Part shown: positions 27,095-34,606 of the stretch, piece after piece
Layout: every line of letters starts with the position of its first letter
How positions within the stretch are numbered: position 1 is the first letter of the stretch
NCBI RefSeq assembly: GCF_000938305.1
Contig: NZ_JYMT01000024.1
Span: 1 to 40,587 of the forward strand
Length of the DNA stretch: 40,587 bases
Reading direction: 5' to 3'
Origin: Bradyrhizobium sp. LTSP885
GTDB lineage: Bacteria; Pseudomonadota; Alphaproteobacteria; Rhizobiales; Xanthobacteraceae
The notes under the pieces: generated by a model
Told to the model about the DNA's origin: nothing
What the model saw: only the letters and a program-made list of their open reading frames with translations
Databases searched by the model: none
Program-made: the position numbers and the translations under genes

Positions 27095-27904
27095 GTGACC
27101 TACGAACACATCCTCTACGACGTCAGCAATGGGATCGCGACTATCACGCTCAATCGCCCCGACCGCATGAATGCGTGGACGGCGATCATGGAGCGCGATG
27201 TGCGCCACGCGATGGAGGCCGCGGCCAGTGACGACGATGTCCGCGTCATCGTGCTGACCGGCGCGGGCCGCGGGTTCTGTGCCGGCGCCGACATGGAGGC
27301 GCTGAAGGGAATCGATCCCAACGAGATCAGGCGCGGCGAGACGATTCCGTTCGACATGAACCGCCGCGCCGACTGGCAGACCCGCTACGCCTATTATCCT
27401 TCGATTCCGAAGCCCGTGATCGGCATGCTGAACGGCGCCACCGCCGGCATCGGCTTGGTGCATGCGCTGTATTGCGACGTTCGCTTCGCGGCTGATACTG
27501 CGGTGTTCACGACGGCTTTCGCACGGCGCGGCCTGATCGCCGAACATGGCATCAGCTGGATGCTGCCGCGCCTCGTCGGTCATGCCAACGCGCTCGATCT
27601 CCTGATGTCGGCGCGGCGGGTTTCCGCCGAGGAGGCGCTGCGTATCGGCCTCGTCAACCGGCTTTACGCGCCCGAGAAGCTCCGCGAGGAAACCTATGCC
27701 TATGCCCGCGACCTTGCCGATTTCGTCTCGCCGAGTGCGATCGCCGTGATCAAGCGCCAGCTCTACGACGTGCCGTTCCAGACGCTGGCTGAGGCCACCA
27801 TCGACGCCAACCGCGAGATGCAGATCGCGCTGAAAGGGAATGATTTCAGGGAGGGCGTCGCGAGCTTCGTGGAGAAGCGGCCGCCGAGGTTTACGGGGAC
27901 GTGA
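27095..27904 (+). CDS. crotonase-superfamily protein (enoyl-CoA hydratase/isomerase)
   Basis: A 269-residue enzyme from GTG 27095, which has AAAGGGAGATC upstream. It has the CoA-binding and oxyanion segments RGFCAGADMEAL and LNGATAGIGL and the C-terminal helix VASFVEKRPPRF. The two glutamates of classical enoyl-CoA hydratases are not at their places; instead the isomerase-type GLIAEHGISWMLPRLVG is present, with Glu where yeast Eci1-like isomerases carry their catalytic base. I therefore expect a delta-3,delta-2-enoyl-CoA isomerase or a related reaction rather than hydration, acting on acyl-CoA in the cytoplasm. Confidence 0.9.
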   Translation: MTYEHILYDVSNGIATITLNRPDRMNAWTAIMERDVRHAMEAAASDDDVRVIVLTGAGRGFCAGADMEALKGIDPNEIRRGETIPFDMNRRADWQTRYAYYPSIPKPVIGMLNGATAGIGLVHALYCDVRFAADTAVFTTAFARRGLIAEHGISWMLPRLVGHANALDLLMSARRVSAEEALRIGLVNRLYAPEKLREETYAYARDLADFVSPSAIAVIKRQLYDVPFQTLAEATIDANREMQIALKGNDFREGVASFVEKRPPRFTGT

Positions 27905-27974
27905 GGGGGAGTGGGAGCGGCTTTGGAGGGCTTGTGCCTTAGCCCGGCTTCGCCCTGCGGGCTACGCCGCGGCA

Positions 27975-28044
27975 GCCTTCGCTCACTTCGCTACGAAAGA
28001 CTGTCCGGGCCTGCCGAGCCGTAGCTCGCGAAGCGAGCGAAGGC
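27975..28044. repeat. inverted repeat beside tRNA-Ala
   Basis: GCCTTCGCTCACTTCGCTACG (27975-27995) is an imperfect inverted match to 28020-28044, which reads CGTAGCTCGCGAAGCGAGCG then AAGGC. The element abuts the 3' end of tRNA-Ala and lies at the convergent junction with the crotonase gene. It may help end both transcripts. Confidence 0.65.
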
Positions 28045-28120
<76 letters not shown>

Positions 28121-28309
28121 ATCGCGACCGGTTTGCTGAGTATCCGGCCGACAATCGGGCGCCATTTACAGTCCCGCCCAAGGGCAAGTCAAGAACGCTG
28201 AAACTGCGGTTTTCGGCCCGATTGGCCCGGAACTTCCCTTGTTTGCGGGGGGATGAACCGATATCTACCGGGCAGCCGCACCGAGCTCTCTCCCGGACAA
28301 GCCCAGCCT

Positions 28310-28600
28310 ATGAAGCCAATCGTATTCATCCTGATCCAGATCATAAATCTTTATATGTATCTGCTGATCGCTTCGGCGATCCTTTCCTGGCTGGTCGCCT
28401 TCAATGTCGTGAACACGCGCAACCAATTCGTCGCGGCGATCGCGGAGTTCCTCTTCCGAATCACCGAGCCCGTGCTCGGCCCGATTCGCCGGCGTCTGCC
28501 CAATTTCGGCGGCCTGGATATCTCGCCAATCATCGCGTTCTTTGCGCTTTGGCTGATCCAGCTTTATCTCAGCGAGTACGTCTACCCCTACGTCCCATAG
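28310..28600 (+). CDS. YggT family membrane protein
   Basis: A 96-residue inner-membrane protein with two hydrophobic helices (about residues 3-27 and 68-90) flanking the conserved loop RITEPVLGPIRRRLPN and the closing DISPIIAFFAL. This is the single-repeat YggT form. Its role is not firmly known; it is repeatedly found next to DUF167/YggU genes, as here (9 bp downstream), and has been linked to osmotic or envelope homeostasis. Confidence 0.93.
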   Translation: MKPIVFILIQIINLYMYLLIASAILSWLVAFNVVNTRNQFVAAIAEFLFRITEPVLGPIRRRLPNFGGLDISPIIAFFALWLIQLYLSEYVYPYVP

Positions 28601-28609
28601 AGACGAAGC

Positions 28610-28957
28610 GTGGACCCTTGGCGCTACTCCACCGGGGGCATCAGCTTCGCCTTGCGCGTGACGCCCCGGGGCGGCCGTGACGACATCGACGGGATCGAAA
28701 CGCTGGCCAACGGCCGGTCGGTGGTGAAGGTGCGGGTTCGCGCCATTGCCGAAGGCGGCGAGGCCAACCGCGCGGTGACCGAGCTGCTCGCCAAGGCGCT
28801 CGGCGTGCCCAAGGCCAGGGTGAAGATCCTGTCCGGCATCACCTCGCGGCTCAAGCAGGTGGCGGTGGATGGCGATCCAAGGCAGCTTGGCAATATCTTG
28901 AGGAAGCTGACCGCCACGACGCCGGAGCAAGATTCAGGGGCAAGTACTGGGGAATGA
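28610..28957 (+). CDS. DUF167 (YggU) family protein
   Basis: A 115-residue protein starting at a GTG 9 bp after the yggT-like stop. It contains the family core SFALRVTPRGGRDDI, RAIAEGGEANRAVTELLAKAL, and KILSGITSRLKQV. The function is unknown; the fold is a small alpha/beta protein. It is followed by folD, whose start codon begins 2 bp after this stop, so yggT-DUF167-folD appear cotranscribed. The DGDPRQLGNIL tail is typical. Confidence 0.93.
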   Translation: MDPWRYSTGGISFALRVTPRGGRDDIDGIETLANGRSVVKVRVRAIAEGGEANRAVTELLAKALGVPKARVKILSGITSRLKQVAVDGDPRQLGNILRKLTATTPEQDSGASTGE

Positions 28958-28958
28958 C

Positions 28959-29843
28959 ATGACCGCCCGCATCATCGATGGAAAAGTCATTGCCGCCGAG
29001 CTGCGCGGCCGCGTCGCCGACGAGGTCGCTCGCGTCAAGCGCGACCACCAGCTCACGCCGGGGCTCGCCGTCGTGCTTGTTGGCAACGACCCGGCCAGCG
29101 AGGTCTATGTCCGCAGCAAGCACACCCAGACGCAAAGCTCCGGCATGGCCTCGTTCGAGCACAGGCTGCCGGCCGACGTCTCCCAGGATGATCTGCTGAC
29201 GCTGATCGCGCGGCTGAATCGCGATCCGCTGGTGCATGGCATCCTGGTCCAGCTCCCGTTGCCGAAATCGCTGCACACCGAAACAATCATCAACGCGATC
29301 GACCCGGCCAAGGATGTCGATGGCCTGCACCCGAACAACGCCGGACGGCTGGCCGGCGGCTTCGCCGCACTGTCGCCCTGCACGCCGCTCGGCTGCATCA
29401 TCCTGACCAAGAGCGTGCATGCCTCGATCGAGGGCATGAACGCGATCGTGATCGGCCGCTCGAATCTGGTCGGCCGCCCGCTGGTGCAATTGCTTTTGAA
29501 CGAGAATGCGACGGTGACGATCGCGCATTCACGCTCGCGCGATCTGCCCAAACTCTGTGCTCGGGCCGACCTGGTCTATGCCGCGGTCGGCAAGCCTGAA
29601 ATGGTGCGTGGCGACTGGCTGAAGCCGGGCGCCACCGTGATCGATGTCGGCATCAACCGCATCCCGGTGGCAGGTAGCAAGCCGAAGCTGGTCGGCGACG
29701 TCGCTTTCCAGGAAGCCCTCGACGTCGCCGGCGCGATCACGCCGGTGCCCGGCGGCGTCGGGCAGATGACGGTGGCGTGCCTGCTGGTGAACACGCTGCG
29801 CGCCGCCTGTGCGATCCACGGCCTGCCGGCGCCGGCGGTGTGA
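28959..29843 (+). CDS. folD: methylenetetrahydrofolate dehydrogenase/cyclohydrolase
   Basis: A bifunctional one-carbon enzyme that interconverts 5,10-methylene-, methenyl- and 10-formyl-tetrahydrofolate in the cytoplasm. The 294 residues show the substrate segment SEVYVRSKHTQTQSSGM (catalytic Lys in YVxxK), the VHGILVQLPLPKSLH motif, PAKDVDGLHPNN, the nucleotide-binding IVIGRSNLVGRPL and the C-terminal ITPVPGGVGQMT. All are intact. It starts 2 bp after the DUF167 stop codon and is convergent with ppa across a palindromic repeat. Confidence 0.98.
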   Translation: MTARIIDGKVIAAELRGRVADEVARVKRDHQLTPGLAVVLVGNDPASEVYVRSKHTQTQSSGMASFEHRLPADVSQDDLLTLIARLNRDPLVHGILVQLPLPKSLHTETIINAIDPAKDVDGLHPNNAGRLAGGFAALSPCTPLGCIILTKSVHASIEGMNAIVIGRSNLVGRPLVQLLLNENATVTIAHSRSRDLPKLCARADLVYAAVGKPEMVRGDWLKPGATVIDVGINRIPVAGSKPKLVGDVAFQEALDVAGAITPVPGGVGQMTVACLLVNTLRAACAIHGLPAPAV

Positions 29844-29848
29844 ACGTT

Positions 29849-29950
29849 GTCATTCCGGGGCTCGCGAAGCATCGAACCTCAGGTGCGCTATTGCGCACCG
29901 GGGAACCTCGAGATTCCGGGTCTGGTCCTTCGGACCATCCCGGAATGACG
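29849..29950. repeat. dispersed ~102-bp palindromic repeat, copy B
   Basis: It starts GTCATTCCGGGGC and ends TCCCGGAATGACG. Internal hairpins GGTGCGCTATTGCGCACC and GGTCTGGTCC-TTCGG-ACC match copy A (24203-24306), differing by scattered substitutions and two small indels. It fills the convergent gap between folD and ppa and could terminate both transcripts. Confidence 0.9.
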
Positions 29951-29959
29951 ACTACGCCG

Positions 29960-30490
29960 TCACTTCCCCTTCGCCCGCTCGATCCCTTCCAGGATCAGCT
30001 TGTACGCCTCCTCGGCGTCACCCCAGTGCAGCACCTTCACCCATTTGCCCTTCTCGAGGTCCTTGTAGTGCTCGAAGAAGTGCTGGATCTGCTGCAGCGT
30101 GATGTCGGGAAGGTCGTTGTAGTTCTTCACCTTGTCGTAGCGCTGGGTCAGCTTCGATGACGGCACCGCGATGATCTTCTCGTCGCCGCCGGCCTCGTCT
30201 TCCATCAAGAGCACGCCGACCGGGCGGACGCTGATCACGGCGCCGGGAATGATCGCGCGGGTGTTGACGACCAGCACGTCGCAGGGATCGCCGTCGCCGG
30301 AGAGCGTGTGCGGGATGAAGCCGTAATTTCCGGGATAGCGCATCGGCGTGTAGAGGAACCGATCCACCACCAGCGTGCCGGCTTCCTTGTCCATTTCGTA
30401 CTTGATCGGCTCGCCGCCGACGGCGACCTCGATGATGACGTTGACGTCGTGGGGCGGATTTTTTCCGATCGATATGGCGTCGATACGCAT
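29960..30490 (-). CDS. ppa: inorganic pyrophosphatase (family I)
   Basis: Hydrolyses pyrophosphate to two phosphates, pulling biosynthetic reactions forward. The 176-residue cytoplasmic protein opens MRIDAISIGKNPPHDVN and carries the family-I metal-binding signature GDGDPCDVLV, plus YDKVKNYNDLPD and the closing WGDAEEAYKLIL. The length matches the soluble hexameric bacterial enzyme. The start ATG has only a weak upstream GGAGCA. It is convergent with folD. Confidence 0.97.
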   Translation of the reverse strand: MRIDAISIGKNPPHDVNVIIEVAVGGEPIKYEMDKEAGTLVVDRFLYTPMRYPGNYGFIPHTLSGDGDPCDVLVVNTRAIIPGAVISVRPVGVLLMEDEAGGDEKIIAVPSSKLTQRYDKVKNYNDLPDITLQQIQHFFEHYKDLEKGKWVKVLHWGDAEEAYKLILEGIERAKGK

Positions 30491-30576
30491 GGATTGCTCC
30501 GCGTGACCTTTGGAAGTTGAAACGATGGAATTTTCTTGTTTGGCGCCGACGGGACGCGCGAAGCAGCGTAACCCCG

Positions 30577-30591
30577 GCCTGACGCTCAGGC
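30577..30591 (-). terminator. small perfect hairpin after the GNAT gene
   Basis: GCCTGA-CGC-TCAGGC lies 40 bp downstream of the acetyltransferase stop on the minus strand. No T tract follows, so a terminator role is only tentative. Confidence 0.3.
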
Positions 30592-30630
30592 TGGTTTAGC
30601 CTTGCTGCAGCTGCGAGAGAAGCAGGATTT

Positions 30631-31140
30631 TCAGTTCGCCCAAGCGAAAGCGACCTTGTCGAGCGACTTCGGTCCAAATCGCTCCGAGGAGCGCGCCACC
30701 ATCCGGCCGCCGAGCGCGCGGTAGAATTCCGTCGCCGCATCGTTGTCGGAGAGCGCCCAGATCACCATGCTCTTCAGGCCGCTCTGCAACAGGTCGCGGC
30801 GGGCGGAGGCAAACAGGCGGCGACCGAAGCCGAGGCCCTGGAACTCCGGCCGCAGATAGAGCTCGTAAATCTCGCCTTCGAAATGCAGGCTGCGGGCGCG
30901 GTTGCGGCCGTAATTGGCGTAGCCCGCGATCTTGTCGCCGAACACCAGCACGCTGACGCGGCTGCCTTTGCGGATCGCGCTGTCCCACCATTGCGGGCCA
31001 CGGCGATTGATCAGCTTTTCGAGTTCGGCGCCCGGGATGATGCCCTGATACGCCGAGCGCCAGGCCTCGTCATGCGTCGACGCTACTGCGGCTGCGTCTG
31101 CAGCTTTGGCCGGCCGGACCTCGATTAGCGTTGTGCTCAT
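30631..31140 (-). CDS. GNAT family N-acetyltransferase
   Basis: A 169-residue single GNAT domain from the ATG at 31140. It has the N-terminal V-R-P-A-K-A-A-D-A motif, the acetyl-CoA-binding loop FQGLGFGRRLF (R/Q-x-x-G-x-G/A type) and the closing beta region ALSDNDAATEFYRALGG. A TTG 12 bp upstream in the same frame is another possible start. The acceptor is not predictable; the family acetylates small molecules or proteins. The 276 bp up to the next gene hold no recognisable coding sequence. Confidence 0.9.
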   Translation of the reverse strand: MSTTLIEVRPAKAADAAAVASTHDEAWRSAYQGIIPGAELEKLINRRGPQWWDSAIRKGSRVSVLVFGDKIAGYANYGRNRARSLHFEGEIYELYLRPEFQGLGFGRRLFASARRDLLQSGLKSMVIWALSDNDAATEFYRALGGRMVARSSERFGPKSLDKVAFAWAN

Positions 31141-31416
31141 GGATGTAATCAAAGCAAGTCAGGGGGCCGCCTTCAAGGTCCTTCGTTAATTATCGGTTAA
31201 CCTGTGGACTTTTTGCATCAGTGTCATGAAGATTTGTACCGAAAGAGGACAAGGCACTGCCGCAACGGGCAATTTCGCTGATGGGCTCGCGCGCAGGATG
31301 TGGTGGCAACACGTCGTGACGGTGCGGGGCGTCACGGAAAAATGCACCTGGATTGATTCGCTGTCGGTATTCTAAGGACGAATCCCATCGCGGCGCAGCG
31401 GCGTCAGGGGCGCTTA

Positions 31417-32316
31417 ATGCATTCGGTGAAAGTCCTGGTTGCGGCCATTGTCCTTGCGATGCTCGGCGCGCGGGTCGTTTCGGCGCAGCCGGCGCTTGGC
31501 GCGCAAGGCCCGGAGGGTGAGCCGGACCGGCGCCAGCAATGGCTGGTGCCGTCACCCGATCCAGCGACATCAGCGCATGCGCTGCTGTTTCGCCCCGCCG
31601 GTAACGGCCCGTTTCCGCTCGCCGTGATCGCGCATGCATCGACGCAGAACGTGCTGCGCCGGGCGCAGATGCCGCAGCCGGAATATCGCGCGCTCGCCGT
31701 CTTGCTGGTTGCGCACGGCTTCGCCGTGCTGGTCCCTGAAAGGCTCGGCCACGGCGCCACCGGAGGCCCCTATGTCGAGGACCAACGCGGCTGCGACGAG
31801 GCGGATTATTCCCGCGCCGGGCGCGCCACGGCGAGCGAGATCGCGACCGCGATGGATTATCTGCGCCAGCAGGCCTTCATCCGCGCCGAGGGCACGGTCA
31901 TCGTCGGCCACTCCGCGGGCGGATGGGGCGCGTTGGCGCTGGCCGGCGAGAACCCCGCCGGCGTGTCGCGCATCATCCTGTTCGCGCCGGGCCGCGGCGG
32001 CCGCGCCAATGATTTCCCGAACCAGATCTGCGCGCCGCACACGCTGCTCGCAGCCGCCGCCGAGTTCGGCGCGCAAGCGCGGATTCCCGTGACATGGCTG
32101 GTCGCGGCCAATGACAGCTATTTCGCGCCGGCGTTTTCGCGTCAGCTCGCCGATGCCTTTTCCAGGGCTGGTGACAAAGTGGATTTTCGTGCACTTCCGG
32201 CCTATGGCAGCGAGGGCCACTGGTTGGCCGAAACGGAGAACGGCGTGAAGGCGGCGGCATCCGAACTCGCGCGCGCGTTGAAGCCGCCGCGCCCCGTTGC
32301 GGGCGGCAAGCGATGA
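31417..32316 (+). CDS. secreted alpha/beta hydrolase
   Basis: A 299-residue protein with a signal peptide (MHSVKVLVAAIVLAMLG, cleavage near VSAQ). It has the hydrolase motifs IVGHSAGGWGALAL (nucleophile Ser), LVAANDSYFAP (acid) and GHWLAE (His). The ATG follows CAGGGGCGCTTA. Substrate unknown; the fold resembles dienelactone-hydrolase-like esterases. It is the first gene of an apparent four-gene operon: its stop overlaps the start of the DUF2269 gene by 4 bp (ATGA). Confidence 0.88.
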   Translation: MHSVKVLVAAIVLAMLGARVVSAQPALGAQGPEGEPDRRQQWLVPSPDPATSAHALLFRPAGNGPFPLAVIAHASTQNVLRRAQMPQPEYRALAVLLVAHGFAVLVPERLGHGATGGPYVEDQRGCDEADYSRAGRATASEIATAMDYLRQQAFIRAEGTVIVGHSAGGWGALALAGENPAGVSRIILFAPGRGGRANDFPNQICAPHTLLAAAAEFGAQARIPVTWLVAANDSYFAPAFSRQLADAFSRAGDKVDFRALPAYGSEGHWLAETENGVKAAASELARALKPPRPVAGGKR

Positions 32317-32780
32317 CGCTCTACTTCCTCGTCAAATATCTCCATGTGCTCGGCGCCATCGTGATCCTCGGCACCGGAACCGGCATCGCCTTCTTCATGC
32401 TGATGGCGCATCGGACCAGTGATGCCTCCTTCATTGCCCGCACGGCAGCGACCGTCGTGATCGCGGACATGATCTTCACGCTATCAGCGGTGCTGCTGCA
32501 GCCGGTCAGCGGCGGACTGTTGATGATGCTGCAGGGGACAGGTTTTGCCGAGCGCTGGCTGCTGGCGTCGCTCGCGCTTTACGTCGCCGCCGGCATGTTC
32601 TGGATCCCGGTCATCTTCATGCAGATGGAGATGCGTGATCTGGCGCTGATCGCAGTGGAGAAGAACGAGAAGCTGCCGCCGCGCTATTTTGCGCTGTTCC
32701 GCCGCTGGTTCCTGTTCGGTATTCCCGGCTTCGGCTCCGTCATGATCATCCTCTGGCTGATGATCGCGAAGCCATTCTAG
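32313..32780 (+). CDS. DUF2269 integral membrane protein
   Basis: A 155-residue inner-membrane protein with four predicted helices (about 1-30, 45-72, 85-110, 130-152). It has the family opening LVKYLHVLGAIVILGTGTGIAFFM, whose conserved His suggests heme or quinone contact, and the loop PPRYFALFRRWFLFGIPGF. DUF2269 members are uncharacterised. Stop-start overlaps tie it to the upstream hydrolase (ATGA), and 8 bp separate it from the SDR-DoxX gene. Confidence 0.88.
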   Translation: MTLYFLVKYLHVLGAIVILGTGTGIAFFMLMAHRTSDASFIARTAATVVIADMIFTLSAVLLQPVSGGLLMMLQGTGFAERWLLASLALYVAAGMFWIPVIFMQMEMRDLALIAVEKNEKLPPRYFALFRRWFLFGIPGFGSVMIILWLMIAKPF

Positions 32781-32788
32781 GGAAGCTC

Positions 32789-34108
32789 ATGCCCGCAACA
32801 AACATCCTCGTGCTCGGCGCGTCCGGCCTGATCGGCCGTTACGTCACCGACGAGCTGCGGGCACGCGGCTTTCAGGTGGTCGGCGTCGCGCGGCATTTTT
32901 CGTCCTCGCAGAAGGTCAGCGCGCTCGATCTCGAACTGCCTGTCATGTCGATGGATGCGGCGGCGCTGGCGCAACTTCTCCGCACGCATGACGTCGACCT
33001 CATCGTCAACTGCCTCGGCGTGTTGCAGGACGGCCCGGGCAGCGATACGCAGGCGGTGCACCGCGATTTCGTCGCGCGGCTGCTGGAGGCGATCAGCGAC
33101 AGTGGGCGCACCATCCGCCTCGTCCACATCTCCATTCCCGGCACAGCCGACGAGGATCGCACCGCCTTCAGCACCACCAAGCGCGAGGCCGAACGGTTGA
33201 TCGCCGCCTCCGGCATTCCCTACGCGATCCTGCGCCCGGGGTTTGTCATTGCACCGGCGGCCTATGGCGGCAGCGCCATGCTGCGCGCCTTGGCAGCGCT
33301 GCCGGTCGATCTGCCGGCCGGTGAAGCCGGGATGCCGTTCCAGCCGGTTGCGGTCGAGGATATCGCTGCGACCATCGCCTGGCTCGCCGGCCGCGACGTC
33401 GCGGATGAGAGCGTGCGCGCCGTGACATGGGACCTGATGCAGCCGCAGCCGATTTCGCTCGGCGGCGTCATCGATCAGTTTCGGTGGTCGTTCGGCACGG
33501 CAAAGCAGCTGCGGATCACGCCGCCTTCCTTCCTGATCGATCTCGGCGCCCGCCTCGGCGATCTCTCGAGCCGCCTCGGCTGGACGCCACCGCTGCGCTC
33601 AACCGCGATCGCCGAGCTGCGCCGCGGCGTCACCGGCGACCCCGCCGCTTGGATGGCGACGACCGGCATCGTGCCGAAGACGATCGCGCAGGCCGTCGGC
33701 GGGCATCCCGCGACCATCCAGGACAAATGGTTTGCCCGGCTGTTCCTGATCAAGGCGTTGATCATTGCGAGCCTCGTGTTGTTCTGGGTCGCCTCCGGCT
33801 TCATCGCGCTGGTCATCTCCTATGATGCCGCCGCTGATATCCTGAGCGCGCACCATTTCCCGCCTACGCTGGTCGCGCCGGTCACGGTGCTGACCAGCCT
33901 GATGGACATCAGCATCGGCGTCCTGATCGCCTTCCGCCGCACCGTGGCGTTCGGCCTGATCGCAGGCATCATCGCCTCGCTCGGCTATATGGTTGTTGCG
34001 GCGATCCTGACCCCGGATCTCTGGATCGAACCGCTTGGTGCACTGGTCAAGACCGGACCTGCGATCGTGCTAATGCTGGTCGCGCTTACGACACTGGATA
34101 ACCGATGA
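32789..34108 (+). CDS. NAD-dependent SDR fused to DoxX-like membrane domain
   Basis: A 439-residue two-part protein. Residues 1-295 are an atypical/extended SDR (NmrA or complex-I-NDUFA9-like) with the dinucleotide motif VLGASGLIGRYV, INVLQDG-type loops (NCLGVLQDGPG) and the late YAILRPGFV signature. Residues about 310-439 contain four hydrophobic helices (LIKALIIASLVLFWVASG, VLTSLMDISIGVLIAF, LIAGIIASLGYMVV, IVLMLVALTTL) of the DoxX-like type. The fusion would tether a nucleotide-dependent enzyme to the membrane and a redox or quinone partner. It lies between DUF2269 and DCC genes and overlaps the DCC start by 4 bp. Confidence 0.9.
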   Translation: MPATNILVLGASGLIGRYVTDELRARGFQVVGVARHFSSSQKVSALDLELPVMSMDAAALAQLLRTHDVDLIVNCLGVLQDGPGSDTQAVHRDFVARLLEAISDSGRTIRLVHISIPGTADEDRTAFSTTKREAERLIAASGIPYAILRPGFVIAPAAYGGSAMLRALAALPVDLPAGEAGMPFQPVAVEDIAATIAWLAGRDVADESVRAVTWDLMQPQPISLGGVIDQFRWSFGTAKQLRITPPSFLIDLGARLGDLSSRLGWTPPLRSTAIAELRRGVTGDPAAWMATTGIVPKTIAQAVGGHPATIQDKWFARLFLIKALIIASLVLFWVASGFIALVISYDAAADILSAHHFPPTLVAPVTVLTSLMDISIGVLIAFRRTVAFGLIAGIIASLGYMVVAAILTPDLWIEPLGALVKTGPAIVLMLVALTTLDNR

Positions 34109-34512
34109 GCACCTGGCCCGACGACGATGTGATCCTCTACGACGGTGTCTGCATCTTCTGCTCGCGCTGGGTCCAGTTCGTGATCGCGCGCGATCCCGCC
34201 CGCCGCTTCCGGTTCACGCCGATCCAGTCCGACTACGGCACGCGCTTGGCAAAGGCGTTCGGCATCGATCCTGACGATCCCGACACCAACGCCGTGGTTC
34301 ATGGCGGTGTCGCGCGATTGAAGTCGGATGCGGCGCTGACCGTGCTGAGCCTGCTGCCGGGTTGGGGCTGGACCCGCGCGCTGTTTATGGTTCCGAAGCC
34401 CCTGCGCAATGCGGTGTACAGCCTGATCGCACGCAACCGGTACAAGATTTTCGGGAAGTACGAGACGTGTTTTGTGCCCGACGCCGACATGCGCGCGAGG
34501 GTGCTGGAGTAG
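34105..34512 (+). CDS. DCC family thiol-disulfide oxidoreductase (DUF393)
   Basis: A 135-residue protein with the family hallmark YDGVCIFCSRW (Cys-x-x-Cys active site, about residues 16-19), a helix-rich middle and the closing RYKIFGKYETCFVPD. Members are thioredoxin-like proteins of poorly known role that often accompany DoxX and SDR-type genes, as here. Its start codon overlaps the stop of the SDR-DoxX gene (ATGA). It is convergent with the amine oxidase gene across a palindromic repeat. Confidence 0.93.
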   Translation: MSTWPDDDVILYDGVCIFCSRWVQFVIARDPARRFRFTPIQSDYGTRLAKAFGIDPDDPDTNAVVHGGVARLKSDAALTVLSLLPGWGWTRALFMVPKPLRNAVYSLIARNRYKIFGKYETCFVPDADMRARVLE

Positions 34513-34520
34513 CCACCTTC

Positions 34521-34600
34521 GTCATTGCGAGCGAAGCGAAGCAATCCATTCTATCCGAATGCGGGGTGCGATGGATTGCTTCGCTTCCCTCGCAATGACG
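34521..34600. repeat. palindromic repeat, GTCATTGCGAGCGAAGCGAA type
   Basis: The left arm GTCATTGCGAGCGAAGCGAA (plus GCAATCCA) pairs with the right arm TGGATTGCTTCGCTTCCCTC (plus GCAATGAC) around a ~24-nt loop, giving a long imperfect hairpin. It fills the convergent gap between the DCC and amine oxidase genes. This type is frequent in Bradyrhizobium (recall). Confidence 0.85.
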
Positions 34601-34606
34601 GTGCAA

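Noticed and set aside
31353..31373. TTGATT ... TATTCT as a promoter for the hydrolase operon
   Set aside because: Spacing is only 9 bp, far from the 16-18 bp needed.
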